A stretch of DNA of 36,151 nucleotides from Flavobacteriaceae bacterium. GTDB lineage: Bacteria > Bacteroidota > Bacteroidia > Flavobacteriales > Flavobacteriaceae. The translations under genes were made by a program, and so were the position numbers. Positions 1-7,602 of this stretch are shown here, piece by piece; position 1 is the first letter of the stretch, and the number at the start of each line of letters is the position of its first letter. The notes under the pieces are model-generated. The model saw only the letters and a program-made list of their open reading frames with translations, did not search any database and was not told the DNA's origin. The stretch is from the NCBI GenBank assembly GCA_013214275.1, contig JABSPP010000005.1, positions 1-36,151 on the forward strand, read 5' to 3'.

Positions 1-757
1 CACTTTTGATGTATTCTTTGATAATCTGCTCAGTGATCTTTTTGGTGGTCTTATCCGTTTGGTCTTGATCCTTAGATTTCAAGTGTGTCTTTCCCGCTCC
101 TACTTTTAAGATTCTATGCTCCATAGGAAAGATCCAGGAATAGCCTTTAATCGCCCACTTGTGACCCAAGAAAAACACCAATCGTTCTTTAAATTGATCG
201 TAGATTTCCTGTTCCACCTCGATCAAATACTCGGTACCACTTCCCAGATACATTTCAGGTTGTTCTTCTTTGGTATCGTACATTACCTTGCGTAATGGAC
301 CGGTAGCATCAACGACCAATTTGGTTTGCACTTGAATCGTTTCTGAAGTCTTTGATTTTTGGAGTTCTAAAGTGACAATATCATTTTCTACTTTCTTGCT
401 GATGTATTTGTGCCCTGTGAGTACTTCGCCACCATGAGTCTCCGTTTCATCGGCCAAAAATTGACGTAGTTTTCCGAAGTCCAATATAACTCCCTTGTCG
501 GAATCTCCCTTCCAATCATAGCCTTTTCCTGTACATTGAATGGTAATGTCTTTCCAATAGGATCCGATAATGCTGTCTGGTAAATCGAATTCCTTGAGCG
601 GTTCTAAAGTCATTCCAGCACTCGAAAAGTTATTGTGCCCAAAGGTTGGATATCGTTCTACCAGTAAGACTTTGTGTCCTCGTTTAGCAAGATTTCTCGA
701 CGTTTGTCCACCTGCTGGACCTCCACCAATCACCACGACATCATATAAGTCAATCAT
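1..757 (-). CDS. NAD(P)/FAD-dependent oxidoreductase, geranylgeranyl reductase-like (3' end outside window)
   Basis: The gene starts at the ATG at 757-755 and stays open for 252 codons to the window edge, so its C-terminus is not visible. The N-terminus carries a dinucleotide-binding Rossmann motif, VVVIGGGPAGG, at residues 7-17, followed by an LLVER strand end typical of FAD-binding monooxygenase/reductase folds. A later VVDATGP segment matches the second FAD-contact motif of the geranylgeranyl reductase/FixC-like group. Such enzymes reduce isoprenoid or other hydrophobic double bonds or act as electron-transfer flavoproteins; the substrate cannot be read from the sequence. It follows tadA on the same strand with a 9-nt gap, so the two are probably co-transcribed. 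The FAD-oxidoreductase class is secure; the reductase subfamily is an inference. Confidence 0.8.
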   Translation of the reverse strand, partial: MIDLYDVVVIGGGPAGGQTSRNLAKRGHKVLLVERYPTFGHNNFSSAGMTLEPLKEFDLPDSIIGSYWKDITIQCTGKGYDWKGDSDKGVILDFGKLRQFLADETETHGGEVLTGHKYISKKVENDIVTLELQKSKTSETIQVQTKLVVDATGPLRKVMYDTKEEQPEMYLGSGTEYLIEVEQEIYDQFKERLVFFLGHKWAIKGYSWIFPMEHRILKVGAGKTHLKSKDQDQTDKTTKKITEQIIKEYIKS

Positions 758-766
758 ATTTTATTG

Positions 767-1216
767 CTAGTTCAAATTTCGTTTTTGAATAAAAAACCGC
801 TTCATGAGCTGGCTGCACTCTTCTGCTAAAACACCACTAACAACAGTCGTTTTAGGATGCAGTTGTGTATTCAGATTCACAAAGCCTCGCTGTGGATCGG
901 AAGCACCATATACAATTTTACCAATTTGTGTCCAGTAGCTAGCTCCAGCACACATCTGACAGGGCTCTAAGGTGACGTAAAGAATACAGTCTTTGAGGTA
1001 TTTTCCACCTAAAAAATTTGCTGCAGCGGTAAATGCCTGCATTTCTGCATGGGCAGTCACATCATTTAGTGTTTCTGTAAGGTTATGAGCTCTGGCGATC
1101 ATCTGATTTTTAAGTACAATTACTGCTCCAACAGGGATTTCGCCTTTGTCAAAAGCAATCTCTGCTTCTTGAAGTGCTCTTTTCATAAAATAGATATCGT
1201 CAAAAGGGTCTAGCAT
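767..1216 (-). CDS. tadA: tRNA-specific adenosine deaminase TadA
   Basis: Converts wobble adenosine 34 to inosine in tRNA-Arg. The 149-residue protein has the zinc cytidine-deaminase-fold signature: HAE at residues 56-58 (zinc ligand and proton shuttle) and PCQMC at 85-89 (the other two zinc ligands). The GEIPVGAVIV strand at about 25-34 is also typical. The open frame continues 30 codons upstream to 1306, but that extension would overlap the dxs start and has no family counterpart. The ATG at 1216 gives MLDPFDD and a normal length of about 150 residues. It is divergent from dxs with a 64-nt gap. A stand-alone nucleoside deaminase such as guanine deaminase is possible in principle, but the motif context favours TadA. 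Confidence 0.9.
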   Translation of the reverse strand: MLDPFDDIYFMKRALQEAEIAFDKGEIPVGAVIVLKNQMIARAHNLTETLNDVTAHAEMQAFTAAANFLGGKYLKDCILYVTLEPCQMCAGASYWTQIGKIVYGASDPQRGFVNLNTQLHPKTTVVSGVLAEECSQLMKRFFIQKRNLN

Positions 1217-1265
1217 GCTGTAGAATTTCTTCAATATTACAAAAAGCAAATGAGTTGTAAAGTCG

Positions 1266-1273
1266 TATTTTTG
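1266..1273 (+). promoter_or_regulatory. -7 promoter element of dxs
   Basis: TATTTTTG fits the Bacteroidota -7 consensus TAnnTTTG and ends 7 nt before the dxs GTG. No clear TTG -33 box lies at the usual 17-23 nt spacing, so this rests on the -7 match and its position. If used, the transcript would be nearly leaderless. Confidence 0.45.
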
Positions 1274-1280
1274 TATTCTT

Positions 1281-3041
1281 GTGCATCGCTTGTTAGACCA
1301 TATCAAATGGCCTTCTGATTTAAGAGGCCTATCCGAAGATCAACTACCTCTCCTAGCTGAGGAATTGAGAGCTTTTATCATCGCTGTTGTCGCTGCGAAG
1401 AAAGGACACTTGGGCGCCAGTTTGGGAGTGGTTGAACTGACGATTGCGCTACACTACTTGTTTGATACTCCTAATGATTTATTGGTTTGGGATGTGGGAC
1501 ATCAAGCCTATGGTCATAAAATCCTTACAGGCAGAAAAGATCGTTTTCATACCAACAGACAGCTTGGAGGCATCTCTGGATTTCCAAAAAGAGCCGAAAG
1601 TATATACGACACTTTTGGGGTTGGACATTCTTCTACTTCCATATCAGCAGCTTTAGGAATGGCGATTGCTTCTTCTTTAAAAGGTGAGACAGAAAAACAA
1701 CATATTGCTGTCATTGGTGATGCCTCTATTGCGAGTGGAATGGCCTTTGAAGCACTAAATCACGCTGGGGTGAGCAATACCAATTTGCTAATTATCTTGA
1801 ATGACAACGCCATTGGAATTGATCCATCTGTTGGTGCTTTAAAAGAGTATTTAACCAAAGTCAAGACAGATCGGTCTTTGGCTCAGAATAACATCATCAA
1901 AGCATTGAATTTTGATTATTCTGGTCCGATTGATGGACATGACTTCAAAAGTTTATTGAAGGAACTAAAACGTCTTAAAAAGAAAAAAGGTCCGAAGTTC
2001 CTCCACGTGATTACCACTAAAGGAAAAGGACTCAAACAAGCAGAAAAAGATCAAGTAAAATACCACTCACCAGGGGAGTTTGATGCAAAAACAGGAGATC
2101 TCATTCCAAGCAATAGTGATGGTCTTCCTCCCAAATACCAAGATGTTTTTGGGGCAACGATTGTTGAACTGGCAGCGCAAAATGAACAAATTATTGGGAT
2201 TACTCCTGCCATGCTTACAGGAAGCTCTCTAAAATTGATGATGGAGCGTTTCCCCAATCGTACTTTTGATGTTGGCATTGCTGAACAGCACGCTGTGACT
2301 TTATCTGCAGGGATGGCCACACAGGGAATGGTGTCCTTCTGCACGATCTATTCCACCTTTTTACAAAGAGCTTATGATCAGGTTATTCACGATGTTGCTT
2401 TACAAAATCTACCTGTAATTTTCTGTCTGGATAGAGCTGGATTGGTTGGAGAGGATGGTGCAACGCACCATGGAATTTTTGACTTGACATACCTAAGAGC
2501 GATTCCCAATATGATTGTTTTTGCGCCGCGGAATGAAATGGAGCTTCGCAATATCATGTATACCGCACAACTAGGTTTGGATCATCCAATTGCTATTCGA
2601 TATCCTAGGGGAAGAGGGATTACAGTAGATTGGAAGCAGCCATTCTCGGCCATTAAAATAGGCACAGGCATTTGTTTAAAAGATGGGGAAGGCCTTGCTA
2701 TATTATCTGTAGGAACTATCGCTAACCATGTGATAAAAGCACTAGAGGAATTTCCAGATATAGCTCATTTCGATATGCGATTTGTAAAACCTCTGGATGA
2801 GCCATTACTGCATGCTATATGTAAAAAATACGCAACGATTGTCACTGTTGAGGAGGGTGTAAAAAAAGGAGGTTTTGGCACTGCTGTTTTGGAGTTTACC
2901 GCTCATCATCAGTACAGTGTCAGCATTAAAGTCCTGGGGATTGAAGATGTATTTACCGAGCATGGTACTGTTGAAGAACTTCATAAGACCAATGGAATTG
3001 ATGCAGTTTCTATTGCCAAAAATATCAGGTCTGTGTTGTGA
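1281..3041 (+). CDS. dxs: 1-deoxy-D-xylulose-5-phosphate synthase
   Basis: First enzyme of the MEP isoprenoid pathway: condenses pyruvate and glyceraldehyde 3-phosphate with thiamine diphosphate (TPP). The 586-residue cytosolic protein shows H43 in the KGHLGASLG segment, DVGHQAYGHK at 71-80 and GHSSTS at 115-120. The TPP motif reads GDAS (146-149) with the paired asparagines near 174-176, that is GDA in place of the textbook GDG. The catalytic glutamate is E335 in GIAEQHAV, followed by DRAGLVGEDGATHHG. The start is GTG at 1281; no in-frame ATG lies near it, and the text from RLLDHI onward aligns with the family N-terminus. A TAnnTTTG box lies 7 nt upstream, implying a very short leader. A bidirectional hairpin terminator follows the stop. 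Confidence 0.95.
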   Translation: MHRLLDHIKWPSDLRGLSEDQLPLLAEELRAFIIAVVAAKKGHLGASLGVVELTIALHYLFDTPNDLLVWDVGHQAYGHKILTGRKDRFHTNRQLGGISGFPKRAESIYDTFGVGHSSTSISAALGMAIASSLKGETEKQHIAVIGDASIASGMAFEALNHAGVSNTNLLIILNDNAIGIDPSVGALKEYLTKVKTDRSLAQNNIIKALNFDYSGPIDGHDFKSLLKELKRLKKKKGPKFLHVITTKGKGLKQAEKDQVKYHSPGEFDAKTGDLIPSNSDGLPPKYQDVFGATIVELAAQNEQIIGITPAMLTGSSLKLMMERFPNRTFDVGIAEQHAVTLSAGMATQGMVSFCTIYSTFLQRAYDQVIHDVALQNLPVIFCLDRAGLVGEDGATHHGIFDLTYLRAIPNMIVFAPRNEMELRNIMYTAQLGLDHPIAIRYPRGRGITVDWKQPFSAIKIGTGICLKDGEGLAILSVGTIANHVIKALEEFPDIAHFDMRFVKPLDEPLLHAICKKYATIVTVEEGVKKGGFGTAVLEFTAHHQYSVSIKVLGIEDVFTEHGTVEELHKTNGIDAVSIAKNIRSVL

Positions 3042-3055
3042 GCTTTTCGACTAAA

Positions 3056-3081
3056 AAAAAGCCGCAATAAAGCGGCTTTTT
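3056..3081. terminator. Bidirectional intrinsic terminator between dxs and the BNR-repeat gene
   Basis: Ten-base arms AAAAAGCCGC (3056-3065) and GCGGCTTTTT (3072-3081) with the loop AATAAA form a GC-rich stem with A and T tracts on both sides. It lies between the dxs stop (3041) and the converging gene's stop (3091), so it can serve both transcripts. Confidence 0.9.
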
Positions 3082-3090
3082 CTAATATGT

Positions 3091-4755
3091 TTACTTGATA
3101 ATTATTTTCTCTGAAGATGTTCTGTTATTCACATCAGTGATGTGTACTATATAAATTCCTGACTTTAGATTTACAGACACACTCTGATTTTGTTGTTCAT
3201 TAAAGTTTAACGATGCGTCAAAAACTTGCTTTCCATTAATGTCATAGATATTCATCTTAGAGTTTCCTAATTCGGTCTTAGCAAAAACTTTAAAGTTTCC
3301 ATTAGAAATTGTTGGATATACAGAGAATACTTTTTTATTTGCCAACACATCATCTACAGAGGCAACATCTGATGTGAATACAGAGGTAAACATTCCTCTT
3401 CCGTGTGTCGTTGCTAAGATGGTATTGTCTGAGGGTCTCAAGTCCAAATCAATCACTGTTACATCACTCATGCCGTTGTATGACTGAGACCATTCAACAT
3501 TTGTTGCTGTATAATCAGACGTTCTCCAAACACCAAGTTTTGTTCCAATAATTAGTTCATTGGGCAGCAATGGATTTTGAAGGATACACAAAACAGGCAA
3601 GTCGGGTAAATCTCCTTCAATCGCAGTCCAAGAGTTTCCTCCGTCATCTGTAAACCAGATATTTGTGATTCCGTAATTATAAAATGTAACAAAAATTTCC
3701 TCCTCATTTTGACCAAACTCAATGTCTGAAATACTTCCTATGAAGTCTGCTCCTGAAATGTCTGTCCAAGTGGCTGAAGAGGTATTTGCATCTTCTATTT
3801 TTAGTAGTTTGCTGTTTGTCAATCCTACGTAGAGATTGGATGTGGTTGTAGTATATGGAGAAATTTGCATAGCTGATGGAGAGGCATTTAGCAAGGAGTT
3901 GATCAGAAGAGTATTATATGTTGGATCCCCTCCGGGGATAAACTCTGAAACTCTTTCTATTCTATCTACGGCAGAATTCCCCGCGTTAGAATACAAAACA
4001 TCCAAATTTTTATCGAGAACCGCTGTGTTAATAAATGCTCCTCCTCCAAAAGAGGTGATACTGGACACTTGGTTTATTGTGGGATAATTTACATACCTGT
4101 GTGAGTTTCCAGTATAGCTTTGAATCATATACTGTCCAGAATCGTCAATTTCCGTGTAGGCTCCGTCTCCTCCAAAAGGTTCATCAAAGGCATTAATGGT
4201 ACTTGCTGCGTCTTGAACAATTGGTGTTCCATTATCTTGTGTTCCGCCTGCAATATCATCTCCGTTGGCAGCGCCTGCTGGATCTATGGTTCCGTAGTAA
4301 AATTGGGTAACATTGTAGTTGTTATTTCTTGGAGTAATGCTTATTGAACTCGTAGTTTCGGTGATATCGGGAGTGTAATAAACTCCACCGTCGTTCCCAA
4401 GAACTGCTTGATTCTCGTTTCCTGTATCTGGTCTAAACAGAATCGCATGATGATCTGCATGTACTAACGGTATATTAAGACCCGACAACGCATTGTTATT
4501 GGACCATTTTGATATTTGGGTCCAGTTAGTTCCTTCATTAGTTGATCTGAATAAATCAATACCCCCAACATACAGATTGTCATTGGCATCAACTTCTACT
4601 GGCAGATCATAGAAGGCTTGACCTCTTGTGTAATCAGTTGAAGGGATTCCATTGTCAGCATCATTGGGTTCGTTCATTGAACTTACTGTTGCAAAAGCAT
4701 CATCTGTAAAAAAAGATCTGCTTCGCCTGTACTTGAATTTCTGATGGCTACCCAA
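3091..4755 (-). CDS. C-terminal part of a BNR/VPS10-type secreted protein with T9SS sorting domain
   Basis: This is the distal part of a protein whose N-terminal part is at 4748-5839. The frame opens formally at a TTG at 4755, but family-like sequence (FTDDAFATVSS) begins only near 4710, after a frame change at a T7 run. It contains the conserved stretch YTRGQAFYDLPVEVD then YVGGIDLFRSTN, and BNR-like turns such as RSTNEGTNW and FTDDGGNSW, consistent with a beta-propeller of sialidase/VPS10 type. The last 75 or so residues (from VFSVYPTISNG to SEKIIIK) form a type A T9SS C-terminal sorting domain, which targets the protein for export across the outer membrane and attachment to or release from the surface. 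No catalytic residues of sialidases could be assigned, so enzymatic activity is not claimed. Confidence 0.8.
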   Translation of the reverse strand: MGSHQKFKYRRSRSFFTDDAFATVSSMNEPNDADNGIPSTDYTRGQAFYDLPVEVDANDNLYVGGIDLFRSTNEGTNWTQISKWSNNNALSGLNIPLVHADHHAILFRPDTGNENQAVLGNDGGVYYTPDITETTSSISITPRNNNYNVTQFYYGTIDPAGAANGDDIAGGTQDNGTPIVQDAASTINAFDEPFGGDGAYTEIDDSGQYMIQSYTGNSHRYVNYPTINQVSSITSFGGGAFINTAVLDKNLDVLYSNAGNSAVDRIERVSEFIPGGDPTYNTLLINSLLNASPSAMQISPYTTTTSNLYVGLTNSKLLKIEDANTSSATWTDISGADFIGSISDIEFGQNEEEIFVTFYNYGITNIWFTDDGGNSWTAIEGDLPDLPVLCILQNPLLPNELIIGTKLGVWRTSDYTATNVEWSQSYNGMSDVTVIDLDLRPSDNTILATTHGRGMFTSVFTSDVASVDDVLANKKVFSVYPTISNGNFKVFAKTELGNSKMNIYDINGKQVFDASLNFNEQQNQSVSVNLKSGIYIVHITDVNNRTSSEKIIIK

Positions 4756-4757
4756 AA
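4708..4757 (-). other. Double -1 frameshift region with two canonical slippery heptamers
   Basis: Read on the minus strand, the zero-frame codons GAA AAT TTT precede GGG TAG. The heptamer A AAT TTT fits X XXY YYZ, and a -1 slip yields TTT TGG GTA (F W V). About 40 nt later that frame reads GAT CTT TTT TTA; T TTT TTA again fits X XXY YYZ, and a second -1 slip gives ACA GAT GAT (T D D), entering the frame that encodes the rest of the protein. The corresponding plus-strand runs are A4 at 4754-4757 and A7 at 4708-4714. Single-base losses in these homopolymers would produce the same picture. Confidence 0.75.
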
Positions 4758-5839
4758 TTTTCGGTGTTGATGCTAGAGGGTTCTAATTCTGTTCTGTGGG
4801 CGTTGGGAATGGTGGTGATTAGATCGAATGTAATTCCGTCTGTGGAGCGGAAAATTTTGCCTCCATTGTACCCAAAGCTACTTCTTGTGGTCGTTAGCCA
4901 CACGTTGTTATCTGAGTCCAGTTCAATATCATTGGGATTGGAGGGGCTCCCATTGGATTCGTTGAGCGTAAATTTGGTCCAGCTCGAACCTCCATCTGAT
5001 GATTTATATAGGCCTTGTTCGTTTAACCCCATAAACTGGTTTGGATTTCCTCCAGATTCTGTGTAAAATGCTCCTGCTACGGATGTGTAAAGTTCTGTAG
5101 AACCATTAACATTTCTAGCAACTAAATCATTGATGTAGAAAATACCATTTACCAACTCGCCTCCGTCTGCACTGTCGAAGCCTCCGAAAATATTTGACCA
5201 TGTAATTCCTCCGTCTGTTGATTTCCAGATACCTCTTCCCACCGCATCTCCCGAGGTGTAAGATTCTCCAGATCCAATGTAAAATATATTTGAATCGTTG
5301 GGGTCTGAAATAATGACAGTAACTGAGATATTTGCTCCTATTCCGGGAACTAGAGTCCAGGATGAACTGGCATCGGTAATGTCTTCGTTTACCCAGAGTC
5401 CTCCGCTTACACCTCCCGCAAAGACTCTATTATAGTCTGTATCGTTTGGATCGAACATAATTCCTCTGGTTCTTCCTCCAATATTATTGGGACCTCGTTC
5501 AACCCAAGCACTGTAGGAATCTCCACCACCACCGCGGTTATTAAAACTATTATTGCGAAGTTCCTGCTGTAATTTATCAACTCTTTCTGGCATAGGTCTG
5601 CCAGTATTGGGATCCATGGTAAGTTCCCACATTTGCTCGTAATAGGCGTTTGGGGGGATGCCCAATGCTATTCGTTTTTCTTTGGAAAGGTATTGTGTTT
5701 TTTTGAAGGGGCTATTCTCTAAAAAAGAGTTATGTTGCTCTCTTAGCTTTTCTATATCTGACTTGTAAAATTTTCCTAGATATAGGATTCCACTAATGAG
5801 TACTAATAATGAAATGAGGGTACGTAGTTTTTTTTTCAT
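4748..5839 (-). CDS. N-terminal part of a BNR/VPS10-type secreted protein, frame-interrupted
   Basis: The 363-residue frame starts at the ATG at 5839 with a positively charged, hydrophobic leader (MKKKLRTLISLLVLISGILYLG), a signal peptide or anchor. Then come WVERGPNNIGGRTRGIMFDP, a recurrent opening of Bacteroidota BNR propeller proteins, and repeats KSTDGGITW and KSSDGGSSW. It ends abruptly at TAG (4748-4750) after INTENFG. Reading on in the -1 frame gives WVAIRNSSTGEADLF, and one further -1 step joins the frame at 3091-4755. Joined, the protein would be about 915 residues, a normal size for such exported proteins. It is either a real gene needing two frameshifts, a decaying gene, or a sequence with two homopolymer errors. 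Confidence 0.8.
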   Translation of the reverse strand: MKKKLRTLISLLVLISGILYLGKFYKSDIEKLREQHNSFLENSPFKKTQYLSKEKRIALGIPPNAYYEQMWELTMDPNTGRPMPERVDKLQQELRNNSFNNRGGGGDSYSAWVERGPNNIGGRTRGIMFDPNDTDYNRVFAGGVSGGLWVNEDITDASSSWTLVPGIGANISVTVIISDPNDSNIFYIGSGESYTSGDAVGRGIWKSTDGGITWSNIFGGFDSADGGELVNGIFYINDLVARNVNGSTELYTSVAGAFYTESGGNPNQFMGLNEQGLYKSSDGGSSWTKFTLNESNGSPSNPNDIELDSDNNVWLTTTRSSFGYNGGKIFRSTDGITFDLITTIPNAHRTELEPSSINTENFG

Positions 5840-5867
5840 GTTGTCGTTTATTTTAGTTGTGACTTTA

Positions 5868-5875
5868 CAAAGTTA
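5868..5875 (-). promoter_or_regulatory. -7 promoter element of the BNR-repeat gene
   Basis: The minus strand reads TAACTTTG, an exact TAnnTTTG match, 28 nt upstream of the ATG at 5839. No convincing -33 TTG lies at the expected distance. Confidence 0.5.
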
Positions 5876-5980
5876 AGGATAAGGGATTAAAATTTAACGC
5901 GATAATCTTCTTTTACTCGGTGCAGGTTGATCTTTTGTAATGGTTCACAGACTTAGAAAAATAAATGATATGGTTGTTTC

Positions 5981-6092
5981 TTGGAGAAAAGGTGTCTTTA
6001 ATGCTGCGTTAGCGATGGCAGCGGCATCCTTTTTTGACGCTTAAAAGGCAAAAAAGATATAGCGGATAGCGCGACCTGAAAGGGAACGCCCT
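5981..6092 (+). repeat. Structured intergenic repeat, copy A
   Basis: The 112-nt segment matches 20101-20212 in the same orientation and at the same length. Identical blocks include AATGCTGCGTTAG, AGCGGCATCCTTTTTTG, a 29-nt block beginning GCAAAAAAGATATAGCGG, and AACGCCCT. Between the second and third blocks the two copies differ. Potential pairing: GCGTTA with TAGCGC (one G-U), CTTTTTTG with CAAAAAAG enclosing the variable loop, and a terminal AGGG/CCCT hairpin. This looks like a structured RNA or REP-like element. It lies antisense to the flanking BNR-repeat and dgt genes. Confidence 0.75.
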
Positions 6093-6146
6093 AAAATAAC
6101 TGCAAAGGTGCTTTACTGTGCTTTTGTATTGCCTCTGACATTGTTG

Positions 6147-6173
6147 TAAAAACGTACTTCCCCTTTGGAAAGT
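6147..6173 (-). terminator. Probable terminator of dgt
   Basis: Directly after the dgt stop the minus strand forms ACTTTCC/GGGAAGT (one T-G pair) with a short loop, followed three bases later by a T5 tract (plus-strand A run at 6147-6152). Moderate stem strength; the placement is ideal. Confidence 0.5.
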
Positions 6174-7514
6174 TTACAAAACACTTCCTTGTATTTTTTT
6201 ATGAATTCGTATGGCGTAACGATCTGACATTCTTGAAATATAAGTACAAATGGCCATGATTCTTGTATAGGTGGATGCTGACTGTACTCTAAATTCTTTG
6301 GGGAGTATATGCAGTAGTAGTTTGTCGTAATTGGTTGGGGTTCCTGCTTGATCGTTGTTGAGGGTTGTTACGAATACGTCTAGCAGATCGGCAATAATTT
6401 TGTATCCAGCTACTTCTTTCTCTATGACTTCTTTACTCTTGTAAATCTTTGAAATGCTGATGTTGATTATGTCGTTGATCTGTGCTTCGTATTTGCATTT
6501 GTCTAGCAGAGATTGTTCAAATGCTCCTTGTACTATTTGTTCTTCGTTTTTTAAAAAAATATTGATGGCTTCGTTGATTAGTGTATTGATGGCCAGTGCA
6601 CGAAGATAGCTTATACGGTCTTTTTTGAATTTTAGTGAGTGATATTTGCTGGTATCAATGGTGTCTTTCACGAGTTTAATGAGGTATTCTAATGCATATT
6701 CCTCGTCGATAAGTCCTAGGTTGATTCCGTCTTCAAAGTCGATGATGGTGTAGCAGATGTCATCGGCTGCTTCTACTAGATATGCTAGTGGGTGCCTGTA
6801 ATATCCTATATCTTGTGAAGTGGATTTAGGTGTCATTCCCAATGTTTCAACTAGGTCTAAGAATGCTTCTTTTTCTGATTGGAAGAATCCGTATTTTTTA
6901 TCTGCAATGTGTTGGGTTGGTTTTTTGGGTAGTGATTCCTTGGGATATTTCATGAAGGCTCCTAAGGTGGCATACGACAGTCGGAGCCCGCCATAAACTC
7001 CTTCTCTGTGTTCTGTTAGGATTTTAAATCCGTTGGCATTTCCTTCAAAATTGATGAGGTCTTGGTATTCTTTTGGGGTGAGTTGACTTTTGTATTTTCT
7101 TCCTTTTCCTGTTTTAAAGTACTCTCCTATGGCTTTTTCTCCCGAATGTCCAAAGGGTGGATTCCCAATATCGTGCATAAGTGATGCGGTGGCGACAATG
7201 GCTCCAAAATCATTGAATGTGTATCCTAGCTTTTTTAGGTTGGGGTATTTTTCTAGCAGGGCTTTTCCTGCTTTTCTTCCTAGTGTTCTCCCTACGACGG
7301 AGACTTCTAAACTGTGTGTTAGACGGGTGTGTACGAAGTCGGTTTCTGAGAGTGGAATGACTTGGGTTTTGTCTTGTAGGCTCCGAAAGGCTTCTGAGAA
7401 AATAATCCGATCAAAGTCAACCTCAAAGCCTAGGCGTGTTTCATCTTGCTGTGCTCTTGGTCTTTTTTCTGTGTCTCCGTATCGTTTTAATGAAAGTAGT
7501 TGTTCCCAGTTCAT
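6174..7514 (-). CDS. dgt: Deoxyguanosinetriphosphate triphosphohydrolase (dGTPase)
   Basis: Hydrolyses dGTP (often other dNTPs too) to the nucleoside and triphosphate, thereby shaping the dNTP pool. The 446-residue protein has FRSLQDKTQV at 43-52, HTRLTHSLEVS with H67 as first metal ligand, and the HD doublet H114-D115 in ASLMHDIGNPPFGHSGE, plus the distal D in EAADDICYTIIDFEDG. These are the hallmarks of the HD-domain dGTPase family, and the length is normal. The start at 7514 gives MNWEQLLSLKRYGD, a family-typical N-terminus. The upstream gene at 7603-8280 ends in a strong terminator, so dgt is probably transcribed separately. The ribonucleotide reductase genes that make dNTPs lie one gene upstream. 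Confidence 0.95.
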   Translation of the reverse strand: MNWEQLLSLKRYGDTEKRPRAQQDETRLGFEVDFDRIIFSEAFRSLQDKTQVIPLSETDFVHTRLTHSLEVSVVGRTLGRKAGKALLEKYPNLKKLGYTFNDFGAIVATASLMHDIGNPPFGHSGEKAIGEYFKTGKGRKYKSQLTPKEYQDLINFEGNANGFKILTEHREGVYGGLRLSYATLGAFMKYPKESLPKKPTQHIADKKYGFFQSEKEAFLDLVETLGMTPKSTSQDIGYYRHPLAYLVEAADDICYTIIDFEDGINLGLIDEEYALEYLIKLVKDTIDTSKYHSLKFKKDRISYLRALAINTLINEAINIFLKNEEQIVQGAFEQSLLDKCKYEAQINDIINISISKIYKSKEVIEKEVAGYKIIADLLDVFVTTLNNDQAGTPTNYDKLLLHILPKEFRVQSASTYTRIMAICTYISRMSDRYAIRIHKKIQGSVL

Positions 7515-7540
7515 TTTAATATTGTCACTTATTGAAGGTA

Positions 7541-7574
7541 ATAAAAAAGAATCTCAAATATATTGAGATTCTTT
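7541..7574 (-). terminator. Intrinsic terminator of the gene at 7603-8280
   Basis: A perfect 12-bp inverted repeat, AAAGAATCTCAA (7546-7557) with TTGAGATTCTTT (7563-7574), is separated by ATATA. On the minus strand it is followed by a T tract (plus-strand A run at 7543-7548). It sits about 30 nt after that gene's stop and just upstream of dgt. Confidence 0.85.
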
Positions 7575-7602
7575 AAAAGCACTCTTATTAAAATGCAAAG
7601 TT

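Noticed and set aside
1217..1306. 30-codon extension of tadA
   Set aside because: It would overlap the dxs start and promoter, and TadA proteins begin close to the FM/LAL helix given by the ATG at 1216.
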